A stretch of 64,000 nt of DNA from Bacteroidia bacterium (GTDB lineage: Bacteria; Bacteroidota; Bacteroidia; Bacteroidales; GWA2-32-17): contig JACREQ010000105.1 in assembly GCA_016218155.1 (NCBI GenBank), positions 62,001 through 126,000 on the forward strand, given 5' to 3'. The position numbers and the translations under genes are program-made. Numbering within the stretch: position 1 is the stretch's first letter; each line of letters begins with the position of its first letter. This document shows, in pieces, positions 30,669 to 40,867 of the stretch. The notes under the pieces are model-generated. The model did no database searches. It was not told the origin of the DNA and saw only the letters and a program-made list of their open reading frames with translations.

Positions 30669-33600
30669 CTATTTGTCTAAAATAATCTTATATCTCAAAT
30701 CAGTATTCTGATTCTTAATATTGATAAAATAAAGTCCCTTTGAGTAGGCACTTAAATCAATTGTCATAACTGAACCCATAGTCTGGCTTGATTTTCTTTC
30801 AAAAACTCTTTGGCCAATTACATTTTCAATCACAAAATCAACTTCATTCATTTCTTTTTCAAAAGCGATATTAATTATACCGTGACTAGGATTTGGATAA
30901 ATACTAATTAATCCATAATCCATATTTTCTGAAATTCCTGTAACAGTAATCTGAACACATGAAGAAGTTGAACTACATCCATTCTGATTAACAACAACTG
31001 CATAATTACCATTTACCATAGGTGAAAAATCAGTATTCGTTTCACCTGGAATATTAGCATTTCCATTATCACAGTCAATCCATTGATATGTTGCATTTAA
31101 TAATGATGTAACTGATGCAATAGGATCAATAACACTAACCGAATAGTTTTCTACTTCATTTACTGTAATTGTTACAACATCGTTTGCAGAACAACCATTT
31201 ATCGTACCTGTAACTGTATAATTTAAAGTTCCTGCTGAAGGTATAAATGAAACTCCATCTGTAATTCCATTATCCCAGGTATAAGATGTTGCTCCACTAC
31301 CTGATAATGTTACAGATGTGCCAACACAAACTGTCTGATCCAAACCAGCATTAACAACGGGCAATGAATTAACGGTTACAACAACCTGATCTGTATTAGA
31401 ACAACCATTTAATGTTCCTGTAACATTATAAGTAATTGATCCTGCTAAAGGAATAAATGCTATTCCATCAGTAACTCCGTTATCCCATGTATAAGTTGTT
31501 GCACCGCTTCCGGATAATGTTACAGTAGTTCCGGCACATACTTCCTGATCTATTCCGGCACTAACAACTGGCAATGAATTAACAATTACAACAACCTGAT
31601 CAGTATTTGAACAACCGTTTAAAGTGCCAGTAACATTATAAGTAATTGATCCTGCTAAAGGAATAAATGCTATTCCATCAGTAACTCCGTTATCCCATGT
31701 ATAAGTTGTTGCTCCATTTCCTGATAATGTTACAGCAGTTCCCTCACAAATTACCTGATCTGCACCTGCATCTACGGAAGGAATCGGATTCACTGTCATA
31801 ACTACGTTATTAGATGTCGCTGTAGGAGTAGCAGGACATGATACAGTAGATGTCATAACACAACTTACAACATCCGAATTTAATAATGCAGCATTTGTAT
31901 ATGTATCACCACCTGTTCCAACATTTGTTCCATTTAAAATCCATTGATATGTTGGAGTTCCACCATTAACAGGCGTTGCAGTAAAAACAACTGAGGTTCC
32001 TGAACAAATTGTTGAAGAACTTGGAGAGATTGACACGAGTGGAGTAACTGTTGGATTTACAGTTAGAGTAATCACATTAGAAGTAGCATTTACCGGAGCA
32101 GCACATGCCAAACCGGAAGTCATTATACAACTTACTGTATTTCCACTTAGCAAAGTACTACTTGTAAATGTTGAGCTATTAGTTCCCACTGGCAAGCCAT
32201 TAACCTGCCATTGATATACAGGTGTTCCTCCATTAACAGGAATAGCGGTAAAACTTGTTGAAGTTCCAGAACAAATGCTAGAATTCCCTATAATTGAGAC
32301 AGAAGGAGTAAAAGTTGAATTAACTGACATTGTTATAGAATTAGAAGTAGCAGGACTACCAGAAACACAGCTACCATTTGAAGTCATAACACAAGTTACA
32401 ATATCATTGTTGGCAAGAGTTGAATTAGAATATGTAGGACTATTTGTTCCCATTGGACTACCATTTACACTCCATTGATATATTGGTGTTGTTCCACCAT
32501 TTGTAGGCGATGCAGTAAATGTGACATTTGTACCAGAACAAATAGTAGAAGAACTTGCAGTTACATTAACACTTGCAGGTAATGCCGTATTAACAGTTGC
32601 AATTACAGGGACTCTTGCACTTACACAATCAGGTTCTTTAACCTCCCAATCAAAGAAGTAAGGAAACCTTGTGGTTCCTGCACTACTACCTGTAATACTT
32701 ACTAAGCCAGCAAGAGTATAAGGATATGAAACACCTGTGGTTTTCCTTGTTAAATTAGCACCTGTGCCAATATAAAGTTGTAAACCTGATGCAACAGGAA
32801 CATTAAAATTTAAATTAATTCTACTTGTACCTGCTGGAATATTAACCGTTGTAGTTTGCAATACTGCGCTTGCACTATTACGCAATTCAATTGTTCTGTT
32901 GCCAGCTGCACTTGCAGTTACACTAACTGAAACTAAAACTACAGGGACAGAACAATCAAAAGAAATATAATAACTGGTAGTATTATTCGCACCGGCTGCC
33001 ACTGGTCCTACATACTGGCTAGCCTGACTAATATGATTTTCTAAATAATATGTGGTAGTATTTGTAATGCTTGGTGTTGTAAATGTAGTTCCGATTCCAA
33101 GATCAGTACCAGCTGTTGCTGCATCAAACCAATGCAAAACACCTGTTCCGGTACCATTTAAAGTTGCTGTTCCTGCTCCACATATTGTTGCACCTGTTCC
33201 TGTAGGAATATCAGGTACATTTACAGTAACATAGTTTGTATTTACAATTTGATTATTACCACAATTATTTGCTGCTGTTAATGTAACAGAATACGTACCA
33301 CTAGAAAGATAATCATGTGAAGGACTTTGAGAAGTTGAAGACTGTCCATCACCAAAATTCCACAACCATGTTGATGGACTACCTGTAGAATTATCTGTAA
33401 ACTGAACAAATCCTGAACAAACAGTTGCAATTGGACTTGCATTAAAGTTTGCCACAGGCGAAGTATTCACTAAAATTGAAGTTGATCCAGGTGTACTTGG
33501 ACAGGCACCTTGCAGTACAGTAACAGAATAGGTTCCTGCCATGGCAGCAGTTGCAGACGGAATAACAGGATTCTGTTGTGTTGAAGTAAACCCATTTGGG

Positions 33601-36497
33601 CCTGTCCAGCTATATGTAGCACCAGAAACAGAAGGTGTTGTTAAATTAATTGCTGATGCTGAACAAACAGGCGAATTACTTGATGCTGTTGGCATAGCAG
33701 GTGCAGCAGTTACAGTCACTGTAGTTGAGCCTGGAAGACTGGTACAACCTGTTTGAGTTACTGAAACAGAATAAACACCTGCCATTGTTGTGGTTGCATT
33801 TGTTATAACAGGATTTTGAGAAGTAGATGTATAGGAGTTTGGTCCCGACCAAGAATACGATGCACCACTAACTAAAGGAGTAGTTAAATTAATTGAAGCC
33901 CCTGCACATACCGGTGAACTACTTGTAGCAACAGGAGTGGCAGGAATCGGATTAACTACCATTGTAATTGTATTCGAAGTTGCTAATGTAGGACTTGCAC
34001 ATGTTGCATTTGATGTCATAACACAAGATACAGTATTTCCGTTTGCTATAGCTCCGTTTGTGTAAGTTGGACTATTTGTCCCAACATTAGCTCCATTTAA
34101 CTTCCATTGATAAGAAGGAGTTCCACCATTTGTAGGAGCTGCTGTAAACGTTGTTGAAACACCTGCACATATTGTTGAGTTACCAGAAACAACAACTGAT
34201 GGAGTAAGGCTCGCATTAATTGTTAAATTTGTTCCGTTATCACTTCCGGTTGTTGCCGGAGTACTTGCAATAACTCTAATTCTGTATCCGGTTCCTGTTG
34301 CAGTTCCAGCAGGTATAGTAGCTGAAATTGTTCCCGATGTAGTACTTGTTAAAGTACCAATATTAACAGGTGTTGCAAAACTTCCAGTTGCATTAGATAG
34401 CTGAGCAGTAAAAACATTTCCTGCAGTAAACGAACCAGACATTGTAAAAGGAACACTAACTGCAACGCCGGCACAAAATGGACTTCCGGATATTGTTCCT
34501 GAAGTTATTGAATTTGTTGAACCTGTAATTGTAAAATTCGCATTAGAAATATCAAAGAATATATTATTAGCACCTTTAACCATCACCCTGCATGTTGTTG
34601 AAGGATTATTTGGAACAGTAATAGTTTCAGTACCATCATTTGGTGTATTTGTAAGTAATGCTACAGGATAAGTATAACCACCATCTGTTGATAAGAAAAT
34701 ATCAACATTAGCGCAACTTACCGGCGAAGCAGTAGTACCGGCAACATTCCAAGTTACAGTTTGTGTACTTCCAGCAGCCCAGGTAACCGCAGTATTTGGA
34801 GCAGAAACGGTAAATGGTCCAGCAGTGCCATTAACTGTAACAACCATTAAATCATTAGCTGTTTGACCACCACCTGTTTTATTATCTCTTGTTACTAAAG
34901 AAAAATTCATTGTTCTGCCAACTGATGGAACAACTTCGTACGCAGGAGTTAAATTATTAGCAATTATAGAAGCAATTGCAGGAAAATATCTTTTTGGATC
35001 TGTAGTTCCTTTTCTTGAACGAAACATTGGGCCTACAGTCCATGTAGCAATAGGTGCTGTTGCAGCAGGAGCCTGTGCGGGATCATTTTGTTCCCATGTA
35101 TAAGTAAGAGCATCACCATCAGGATCAGTTCCTGTTCCTGTTAATACAAAAGCAGTTGATTTTGGAATTGTATAGTCTGCGCCTGCATTTGCAGTTGGTG
35201 GGTTATTTGAAATATTTATTACTTGTGCACAACTCGAACTATTTCCTGATTGAACATTTGCAGATATATCTCTGATATTAACATATGCAAAATAATCATC
35301 GCTGTTTGCTTGTATATTGTAAGAACAAATACCTGCATAACCCATAATAGTGCTACCGCTTGTAGGTTCAACCTCTGTTGAACCACTTCCACTTCTGCTA
35401 CAGGTATTCATTGTATGATATCCTCCAAACTGATGTCCCATTTCATGCGCTACATAATCAATATCAAAAGCATCACCAGTTGGATTTGATCTACCTGTCA
35501 TTCCTCTACCTTTATGTGTTCCTGCCTGAGTTGATGTACTACCTAAGCAGACACATGCAATACACCCTGCATTTCCTCCACCTGAAGTATTAAAATTATG
35601 ACCAATATCGTAATTGGAAATTCCAATATTTGCATCAATAGTCTGAGCAGTTTTAGTATTAAACTCACCCGACCAAGGATCTGTTGTTGTACTTCCGAAC
35701 CATAAAATAATATCATTATTTGCAATAAGTTCCATAGTAATAGATAAATCTTTTTCGTAAACACCATTCACTCTTGTCATAGTAATATTCATCTGAGCAA
35801 GAATATTAGCTCTTTTTGCAGCATCTGTAGTTGCAGATCCAATAAATAAATTTCCATATTCAGCATTACAACAAAGGGCCAATCTGTATTTCCTAAGTTT
35901 TTTATCATTTGTAGCCTTAGTTGTAATATTCTCTTCATCCTCATGGTGACCATTAGCATCATCCATTGTACACTCAAAATCTGCAGCATCAGTTCTTATC
36001 ATATCCTTTTTTGAATAAACCATGTATTCTGTAAAATCTGTAGAATATGGATCAATAAAGCTGGTACCATCATCTTCATTAAAAATCATTCCATGTAATC
36101 CTCTTTGGTAAGAAACACTAAATCTTATAGATACTGCAGGATTATCAACACCATGACCAGCATAAGATTTAATACCCGGATATTTCGCTGCCAAATCAGG
36201 ATGCATTATCGGTGCCTCAACAACACTGTAGGTTACAAACTGACCATCTGAACCAGGAAAACTAACGAACAACTCATTTCCCTTAGAAAACTCTCCCCTC
36301 ATTGGTGCACTTTCCAATGCCTCGTTTAAACTCTCTAAATCAAGCGTATAAACACTATAATAATTAACAGCAACTCTGTTCGAAACTAATTCTTTACCTT
36401 TTGCTGATGAATTTGATTCAGTCCAGTAATTCTGACTTTGAGCAAAAAAGAAACTAGTAATTACTAGTATTGCCGTTAAAAGTGATTTTGTATTCAT
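30669..36497 (-). CDS. giant secreted M12B-like metalloprotease with PKD/Ig-like repeats and T9SS sorting domain
   Basis: The 1942-residue protein has a signal peptide (MNTKSLLTAILVITSFFFAQ) and a pro-region. A reprolysin-type zinc protease domain follows with HEMGHQFGGYH (His351, Glu352, His355, His361) and a Met-turn TIMGYAG (Met385). Next come Ig-like and fibronectin-like modules of about 90 residues, a PKD domain (STWLWNFGDGQSSTSQSPSH), and three nearly identical 70-residue modules (DQxVCxGTxVTLSGxGATxYTWDNG) close to the C-terminus. A type A sorting domain ends the protein (ISIYPNPSHGIINIAFEKEM, SKGLYFINI). Signal peptide and sorting domain imply export by T9SS and attachment to or release from the surface. 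It probably degrades proteins in the environment; the substrate is unknown. It has a strong promoter of its own. Confidence 0.88.
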   Translation of the reverse strand: MNTKSLLTAILVITSFFFAQSQNYWTESNSSAKGKELVSNRVAVNYYSVYTLDLESLNEALESAPMRGEFSKGNELFVSFPGSDGQFVTYSVVEAPIMHPDLAAKYPGIKSYAGHGVDNPAVSIRFSVSYQRGLHGMIFNEDDGTSFIDPYSTDFTEYMVYSKKDMIRTDAADFECTMDDANGHHEDEENITTKATNDKKLRKYRLALCCNAEYGNLFIGSATTDAAKRANILAQMNITMTRVNGVYEKDLSITMELIANNDIILWFGSTTTDPWSGEFNTKTAQTIDANIGISNYDIGHNFNTSGGGNAGCIACVCLGSTSTQAGTHKGRGMTGRSNPTGDAFDIDYVAHEMGHQFGGYHTMNTCSRSGSGSTEVEPTSGSTIMGYAGICSYNIQANSDDYFAYVNIRDISANVQSGNSSSCAQVINISNNPPTANAGADYTIPKSTAFVLTGTGTDPDGDALTYTWEQNDPAQAPAATAPIATWTVGPMFRSRKGTTDPKRYFPAIASIIANNLTPAYEVVPSVGRTMNFSLVTRDNKTGGGQTANDLMVVTVNGTAGPFTVSAPNTAVTWAAGSTQTVTWNVAGTTASPVSCANVDIFLSTDGGYTYPVALLTNTPNDGTETITVPNNPSTTCRVMVKGANNIFFDISNANFTITGSTNSITSGTISGSPFCAGVAVSVPFTMSGSFTAGNVFTAQLSNATGSFATPVNIGTLTSTTSGTISATIPAGTATGTGYRIRVIASTPATTGSDNGTNLTINASLTPSVVVSGNSTICAGVSTTFTAAPTNGGTPSYQWKLNGANVGTNSPTYTNGAIANGNTVSCVMTSNATCASPTLATSNTITMVVNPIPATPVATSSSPVCAGASINLTTPLVSGASYSWSGPNSYTSTSQNPVITNATTTMAGVYSVSVTQTGCTSLPGSTTVTVTAAPAMPTASSNSPVCSASAINLTTPSVSGATYSWTGPNGFTSTQQNPVIPSATAAMAGTYSVTVLQGACPSTPGSTSILVNTSPVANFNASPIATVCSGFVQFTDNSTGSPSTWLWNFGDGQSSTSQSPSHDYLSSGTYSVTLTAANNCGNNQIVNTNYVTVNVPDIPTGTGATICGAGTATLNGTGTGVLHWFDAATAGTDLGIGTTFTTPSITNTTTYYLENHISQASQYVGPVAAGANNTTSYYISFDCSVPVVLVSVSVTASAAGNRTIELRNSASAVLQTTTVNIPAGTSRINLNFNVPVASGLQLYIGTGANLTRKTTGVSYPYTLAGLVSITGSSAGTTRFPYFFDWEVKEPDCVSARVPVIATVNTALPASVNVTASSSTICSGTNVTFTASPTNGGTTPIYQWSVNGSPMGTNSPTYSNSTLANNDIVTCVMTSNGSCVSGSPATSNSITMSVNSTFTPSVSIIGNSSICSGTSTSFTAIPVNGGTPVYQWQVNGLPVGTNSSTFTSSTLLSGNTVSCIMTSGLACAAPVNATSNVITLTVNPTVTPLVSISPSSSTICSGTSVVFTATPVNGGTPTYQWILNGTNVGTGGDTYTNAALLNSDVVSCVMTSTVSCPATPTATSNNVVMTVNPIPSVDAGADQVICEGTAVTLSGNGATTYTWDNGVTDGIAFIPLAGSITYNVTGTLNGCSNTDQVVVIVNSLPVVSAGIDQEVCAGTTVTLSGSGATTYTWDNGVTDGIAFIPLAGSITYNVTGTLNGCSNTDQVVVTVNSLPVVNAGLDQTVCVGTSVTLSGSGATSYTWDNGITDGVSFIPSAGTLNYTVTGTINGCSANDVVTITVNEVENYSVSVIDPIASVTSLLNATYQWIDCDNGNANIPGETNTDFSPMVNGNYAVVVNQNGCSSTSSCVQITVTGISENMDYGLISIYPNPSHGIINIAFEKEMNEVDFVIENVIGQRVFERKSSQTMGSVMTIDLSAYSKGLYFINIKNQNTDLRYKIILDK
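31182..31800 (-). repeat. three tandem ~210-bp repeats within the metalloprotease gene
   Basis: Three consecutive copies encode the GxDQxVCxGTxVTLSGxGA module. The second and third copies (around 31381-31590 and 31591-31800) share long exact stretches at a spacing of 210 bp, for example bases 31444-31502 and 31654-31712. The first copy is more diverged. Such near-identity at DNA level points to recent expansion or conversion. Confidence 0.85.
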
Positions 36498-36537
36498 ACT
36501 TAAGTATTAAAATGGTTTATTTTTTGGCTTAATAAAA

Positions 36538-36569
36538 CAAATTTATTGAACAATTGAGTTAAAAACAAA
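36538..36569 (-). promoter_or_regulatory. promoter of the giant metalloprotease gene
   Basis: On the minus strand TTTG (36566-36569), a 20-bp spacer and TAAATTTG (36538-36545) match the Bacteroidota consensus exactly. The predicted leader is about 33 nt. Confidence 0.7.
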
Positions 36570-36620
36570 TGTTATTCATAATAATTACAATGCTTTTCAT
36601 GATTTTAAACAAAAACTCTA

Positions 36621-36650
36621 AATCCATTTAGTCGCAAATCTAAATGGATT
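36621..36650. repeat. perfect 11-bp inverted repeat upstream of the propeller kinase
   Basis: AATCCATTTAG and CTAAATGGATT flank an 8-base loop. There is no T-run right after it on either strand, and both adjacent genes diverge from here, so it is not a normal terminator. It could be an operator or a transcript structure. Confidence 0.5.
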
Positions 36651-36814
36651 AAGATTTTAAGATTTAAATAAAAATTTATCAACTTTTAGACTGAACATTT
36701 CCAAAAAAGGTTGTTTTATACAAAAACTGCCTATTTACTCTTAAATTAAAACATTGAAATGATTTTTTGCATTTCTCGAAGAAAATATGCAGGTTTGCAA
36801 GCAAATAAAAAAAG

Positions 36815-39790
36815 GTGAAAACAATAAAATCTATTTTAAATTTTAAAAAATCCCTTTGGTTTATTCTTTTTCTACTTGTTGTTAACATTTGTACTTACGC
36901 ACAATCCCCGGTATATAAACATTATTCTGTTGCAGATGGTCTTCCATCATCAGAAGTATATCATGTTTTTCAGGATTCAAAGGGCTATATCTGGTTTGCT
37001 ACTGTAAATGGTGTTTCGCGGTTTGATGGCTATGAATTCAAAAACTTTAGCTACGAAAATGGACTACCAGATAATTCTGTTTTTGAAATTTATGAAGATT
37101 ATAAAGGACGTATCTGGTTTATCCCATATTCATTTAAACTATCATATTTCGAAAATGATACTATTCATGAATATAAATATAACGATAAATTTATTTCACA
37201 GTTTAAAATATATGCTAGTCCCGCAAAAAGAGGTTTATATATTGACAAAAAAGACAATTTATATATAAGTGATATTTTAAACGGTATTTTTAAAATAAGC
37301 AATAATGGAATTTGTAAAAAAATAGTTTGCAAAACAGCCGGCATGGTTTATATTATTGACAATAAACCTCTTTTTAAAGTAACTTATGTAAATAATAATG
37401 AAATAAGTGTAATAAGAAGTAACAAAATAACCGGTTCTATCGAGACTAACGATTTTTATCCTAATCAAATCACTCCTCAGGTTCAATTATATGGCAATAA
37501 AATATATCTAACATCTGATAAACACCTTACTGTTTTAGAAAATGATTGCTTTAAACAAAAATTTGAATTTAAATCTACAATATATTGGATGTGTTTTGAC
37601 AACACAAAAAAACTTTGGATGGGATTTGCAGATAAAGGAGCATGTTATTTTGAAGACGGAAATCTTAACAAATGTTCAGATATTAAGTTTTTGCCGGGTA
37701 AATCTGTAACTTCAGTTTTAACTGATAAAGAAAATGGCATATGGTTTACTACAATAAACGACGGAGTATATTACCTTCCTTCATTATTTTTTCTTAGCTA
37801 TACTTTAAAGGATGGACTGACTTCAAATTATGCCGGTGCAATTGCTGCAAGCCATGATACTCTTTGGGCCGGTTTAAACGGAGGTAATATTATTCGAATC
37901 TCATCGAAATCAAAAAAACTATTTAATATTAAAAAAGAGCAACAGTTCTATTCTATGGTTTATAGCTCCAATTCTGGCAATTTGTATTTTGGTGGTAGGT
38001 ATTCTGCCGGAGTTATTTCAAAAGATTTAATTAATCAATATAGAAACGATCATCCGAGTTATTCAAACACACCCGATTTATGGCTTTCGTGTAGAAATAT
38101 ATTGCTTACTGGTGAAAACAGTTTCTGGTTTGGTTATTATAACAATTTAGCACATATTGAAAATGGGCATTTAACATATCACTCAAATGCTAATGATAAC
38201 ACTCAAATGAGAGTAGGAGCATTATGTTTAGATAATGATTCTACTCTTTGGATTGGCAGTTATAAAGGATTATGGAAATACATAAAACCAAAATCCGGAA
38301 TATCAGGTGGGGATTATATATATTTTGGGGATAAAAATCCATTACTTAAAACAAGAATATTAGACATAAAAAAAGACAAAGAAGGAACTTTCTGGATAGC
38401 CACAAAAGAAATGGGCATTATTGTTTATAACAAAGATACGATATACCAGATTACTACAAAAAACGGCCTATCAACAAATACAGTGTCCAAATTATTAATT
38501 GATAAAAATACTGTTTGGGCAGGTACTAATAATGGCCTTAATAAAATTACAATCAACGTCGGAAATAATAAGAAGTTTACTATCCAAAAGATTACTACAA
38601 CTTCAGGATTAGTCTCTAATGAGATAAACGATCTTGCAATGTCTGGTTCAATAATTTATGTAGCAACTCCTGAAGGAATAACTTTTTTTGACTCAAATAA
38701 CATTAAGCCCAATACTTCTTTTCCTCCAATTGTAATAAAATCTATAAAAATAAATTTTCACGATACTCTTATTCTTAACAATTACGAATTAAGTCACAAT
38801 TATAACAATATAGAAATAAATTTTGCCGGATTATCTTTTCATAATGCCGGAAAGATATTTTATAAATATAAAATGACAGGTGCCGGTAATGAGTTTAATT
38901 TTACTACAAGTCCCACTGTACAATACCCTGCATTAACACCCGGAAACTACTCATTCGAAGTATATGCGGCAAATGAAGAAGGCAATTGGAATAATAAACC
39001 TTTAAGAATTCAATTTATTATTAAACCACCATTTTATAATACCTGGTGGTTTATTGTGATTTCTATATTAGTTCTAATAACAATAATCTGGATGGCATTT
39101 GTAACAAGATTAAAAAGAATAAGAGAAAAAAACAAAACTCGTAACAGTCTATATCAATACATGTTAAAAGCACTTGGACAACAGATGAATCCGCATTTCA
39201 TTTTCAATTCTCTTAACTCATTACAATATTATATTTTACAAAATGATAAAACAAAATCATCCAGTTATCTCGAAAAATTTGCATCGTTAATGAGATTAAT
39301 ACTTGACAACTCACAAGAACAATTAATTTTATTAAGTAATGAATTAAAGGCTGTTGAATTATATCTTGAATTAGAACAAATCCGATTTAAAGAAAAATTT
39401 GATTTTGTAATTAATGCAAAAGAAGAAGATACTTTAAATTATAAAATTGCACCACTATTATTACAACCTTTTGTTGAGAATGCCATACATCATGGTTTTT
39501 TAACAAAGGAAGATAAAGGTCTTTTAACAATTACGATTGAAAAAAAAGAACAAGTTTTACATTGTATTATAGAAGATAATGGCATTGGAAGAGAAGCAAG
39601 TGAAGCACTTAAAGCAGGTAGAGTTATTAAGCGGCGCTCATTAGGCACAAGAATTACTGCAACAAGAATAGGAATAATTAACAATTTGTACGGAACAGAA
39701 ATGACAGTTAAATATATTGATTTAAAATCACATGATGGAAAAGCTATAGGAACTCGTGTTGAAATTTTGATACCAATTCTTGCACAATAA
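36815..39790 (+). CDS. propeller sensor histidine kinase, LytS type
   Basis: The 991-residue protein starts at a GTG (an in-frame stop lies just upstream and no ATG fits the signal peptide). After the signal peptide (ending TYAQ) come beta-propeller blades (VADGLPSSEVYHVFQDSKGY, IWFATVNGVSRFDGYEF and later IWFTTINDGVYYL, LWIGSYKGLWKY), then a Y_Y_Y domain and a membrane helix (about 745-768). The cytoplasmic part is a LytS-type His_kinase: QQMNPHFIFNSLNSLQYYI with phospho-acceptor His794, LLQPFVENAIHHGF (N box) and IIEDNGIGREA (G box). It should sense a periplasmic signal and phosphorylate the LytTR regulator encoded 51 bp downstream. Confidence 0.9.
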   Translation: MKTIKSILNFKKSLWFILFLLVVNICTYAQSPVYKHYSVADGLPSSEVYHVFQDSKGYIWFATVNGVSRFDGYEFKNFSYENGLPDNSVFEIYEDYKGRIWFIPYSFKLSYFENDTIHEYKYNDKFISQFKIYASPAKRGLYIDKKDNLYISDILNGIFKISNNGICKKIVCKTAGMVYIIDNKPLFKVTYVNNNEISVIRSNKITGSIETNDFYPNQITPQVQLYGNKIYLTSDKHLTVLENDCFKQKFEFKSTIYWMCFDNTKKLWMGFADKGACYFEDGNLNKCSDIKFLPGKSVTSVLTDKENGIWFTTINDGVYYLPSLFFLSYTLKDGLTSNYAGAIAASHDTLWAGLNGGNIIRISSKSKKLFNIKKEQQFYSMVYSSNSGNLYFGGRYSAGVISKDLINQYRNDHPSYSNTPDLWLSCRNILLTGENSFWFGYYNNLAHIENGHLTYHSNANDNTQMRVGALCLDNDSTLWIGSYKGLWKYIKPKSGISGGDYIYFGDKNPLLKTRILDIKKDKEGTFWIATKEMGIIVYNKDTIYQITTKNGLSTNTVSKLLIDKNTVWAGTNNGLNKITINVGNNKKFTIQKITTTSGLVSNEINDLAMSGSIIYVATPEGITFFDSNNIKPNTSFPPIVIKSIKINFHDTLILNNYELSHNYNNIEINFAGLSFHNAGKIFYKYKMTGAGNEFNFTTSPTVQYPALTPGNYSFEVYAANEEGNWNNKPLRIQFIIKPPFYNTWWFIVISILVLITIIWMAFVTRLKRIREKNKTRNSLYQYMLKALGQQMNPHFIFNSLNSLQYYILQNDKTKSSSYLEKFASLMRLILDNSQEQLILLSNELKAVELYLELEQIRFKEKFDFVINAKEEDTLNYKIAPLLLQPFVENAIHHGFLTKEDKGLLTITIEKKEQVLHCIIEDNGIGREASEALKAGRVIKRRSLGTRITATRIGIINNLYGTEMTVKYIDLKSHDGKAIGTRVEILIPILAQ

Positions 39791-39841
39791 AATATTTTAT
39801 TATAAGTTTAAAACTCAAAAATTTAATAATATCCTGAATTT

Positions 39842-40594
39842 ATGATTAGAGCTATAATAGTTGACGACGAACTAGACTCTATAAGTTCTACAAGATTAAT
39901 ACTTGAGGAGTTTTTTAAAGACAAAATAAAAATTACAGGAAGCTTTCTTGACCCAAAAAAAGCATTAGAAGAAATAAAACTTAATCCACCCGACTTATTG
40001 TTACTTGATATAGATATGCCCGGGATGAGTGGTTTTGAGCTTTTAAAAGCATTACCTGTCTGTAATTTTGAGGTTATTTTTATTACAGCTTACAACCAAT
40101 TTGCTATAGAAGCATTCAATGTTCATGCTGCCGATTATATATTAAAACCTGTTTTTCCCGAACGTTTAATTGACACTATTAACAAAATACTTAATCGCAT
40201 ACCACAACCTAAAAGCAAAAATGAAAAATACGACCAGATACTATGTTTTCTTGAAGGACAATTTATGAGGCGTATTTCTATTTCATCTACAGAAGGTGTG
40301 GAATACATTCCGGCAAGTGATATTTTATATGTTGAAGCCGATGAGGGTTACAGCTATATTTTTTTAAAAGATCGTAAAATTACAACAACAAAAAAACTTA
40401 ATCTGTTACTCGAAGAATTAGGTGAAGCTTGTTTTTATCGATGCCACCGTTCATTTCTGGTAAACATACAACATATTACAAAATATTCTGCAAAAGAAGG
40501 CGGCTATATACAAATGACTAATAATGCCCTAATCCCTTTAGCGCGCCGTAACAAAGATGAATTTTTAGAGCGCATGGTAAAGTTTTCTGTATAA
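39842..40594 (+). CDS. LytTR-family response regulator
   Basis: The 250-residue protein has an N-terminal receiver domain with the acidic pocket VDDE (8-9), phospho-acceptor Asp56 in LLLLDIDMPGMSGFELL, and the conserved FITAY and LKPV (Thr and Lys) segments. A LytTR DNA-binding domain follows from about residue 145 (ILYVEADEGYSYIFLKDR, YRCHRSFLVNIQHI, IPLARRNKDEF). It is the expected partner of the preceding LytS-type kinase. Targets are not known, but the two large secreted-protein genes directly downstream on the same strand are plausible. Confidence 0.93.
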   Translation: MIRAIIVDDELDSISSTRLILEEFFKDKIKITGSFLDPKKALEEIKLNPPDLLLLDIDMPGMSGFELLKALPVCNFEVIFITAYNQFAIEAFNVHAADYILKPVFPERLIDTINKILNRIPQPKSKNEKYDQILCFLEGQFMRRISISSTEGVEYIPASDILYVEADEGYSYIFLKDRKITTTKKLNLLLEELGEACFYRCHRSFLVNIQHITKYSAKEGGYIQMTNNALIPLARRNKDEFLERMVKFSV

Positions 40595-40627
40595 CAATAG
40601 TTGGTATATCCAAACAAATAGCCTTTT

Positions 40628-40654
40628 TGTCATACTGAGCGAAGTGAAGTATCT
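40628..40654. repeat. single copy of a dispersed TGTCATnCnGAG-type repeat
   Basis: The sequence starting TGTCATACTGAGCGAAGTGA and running into GTATCT resembles the half-units of the array at 47801-48285 (TGTCATCCAGAGTGAAG... GTATCT). It belongs to a class of short intergenic repeats seen in many Bacteroidota genomes. It lies in the 273-bp gap between the LytTR gene and the next secreted protein. Confidence 0.6.
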
Positions 40655-40867
40655 ATTATAACAATTCCTTTTACCGTTCAGAGTTAAAATCCTACCGCTC
40701 ATGAAACCGATTTAGGCTTTCATGAAATTACCCCTTATACCTATATAACCAATAACTATTTTCACACATCCCAAAATAATTTTTGGTGATAGCGAATGCC
40801 GAAAAGCTTAAAGAGTAGGCTGCTAATTAATGAAATTATAATCTAATAACAACCTAAATAAATTAAT

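Larger units (their letters stand above)
36498..36814. other. divergent intergenic region with a promoter and a hairpin
   Basis: This 317-bp AT-rich gap separates the metalloprotease gene (minus) and the propeller kinase (plus). It contains the metalloprotease promoter (36538-36569) and an 11-bp perfect inverted repeat (36621-36650). I found no convincing plus-strand promoter and no further open frame. Confidence 0.6.

Noticed and set aside
33541-33756. 71-codon plus-strand frame inside the metalloprotease gene
   Set aside because: Antisense shadow of repeat-rich coding sequence; composition has no independent coding support.
31182-34200. Regularly spaced repeats on the minus strand that could suggest a CRISPR array
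   Set aside because: They are in-frame protein modules (Ig/PKD-like) with a 210-bp or ~270-bp period and no spacer/repeat pattern.
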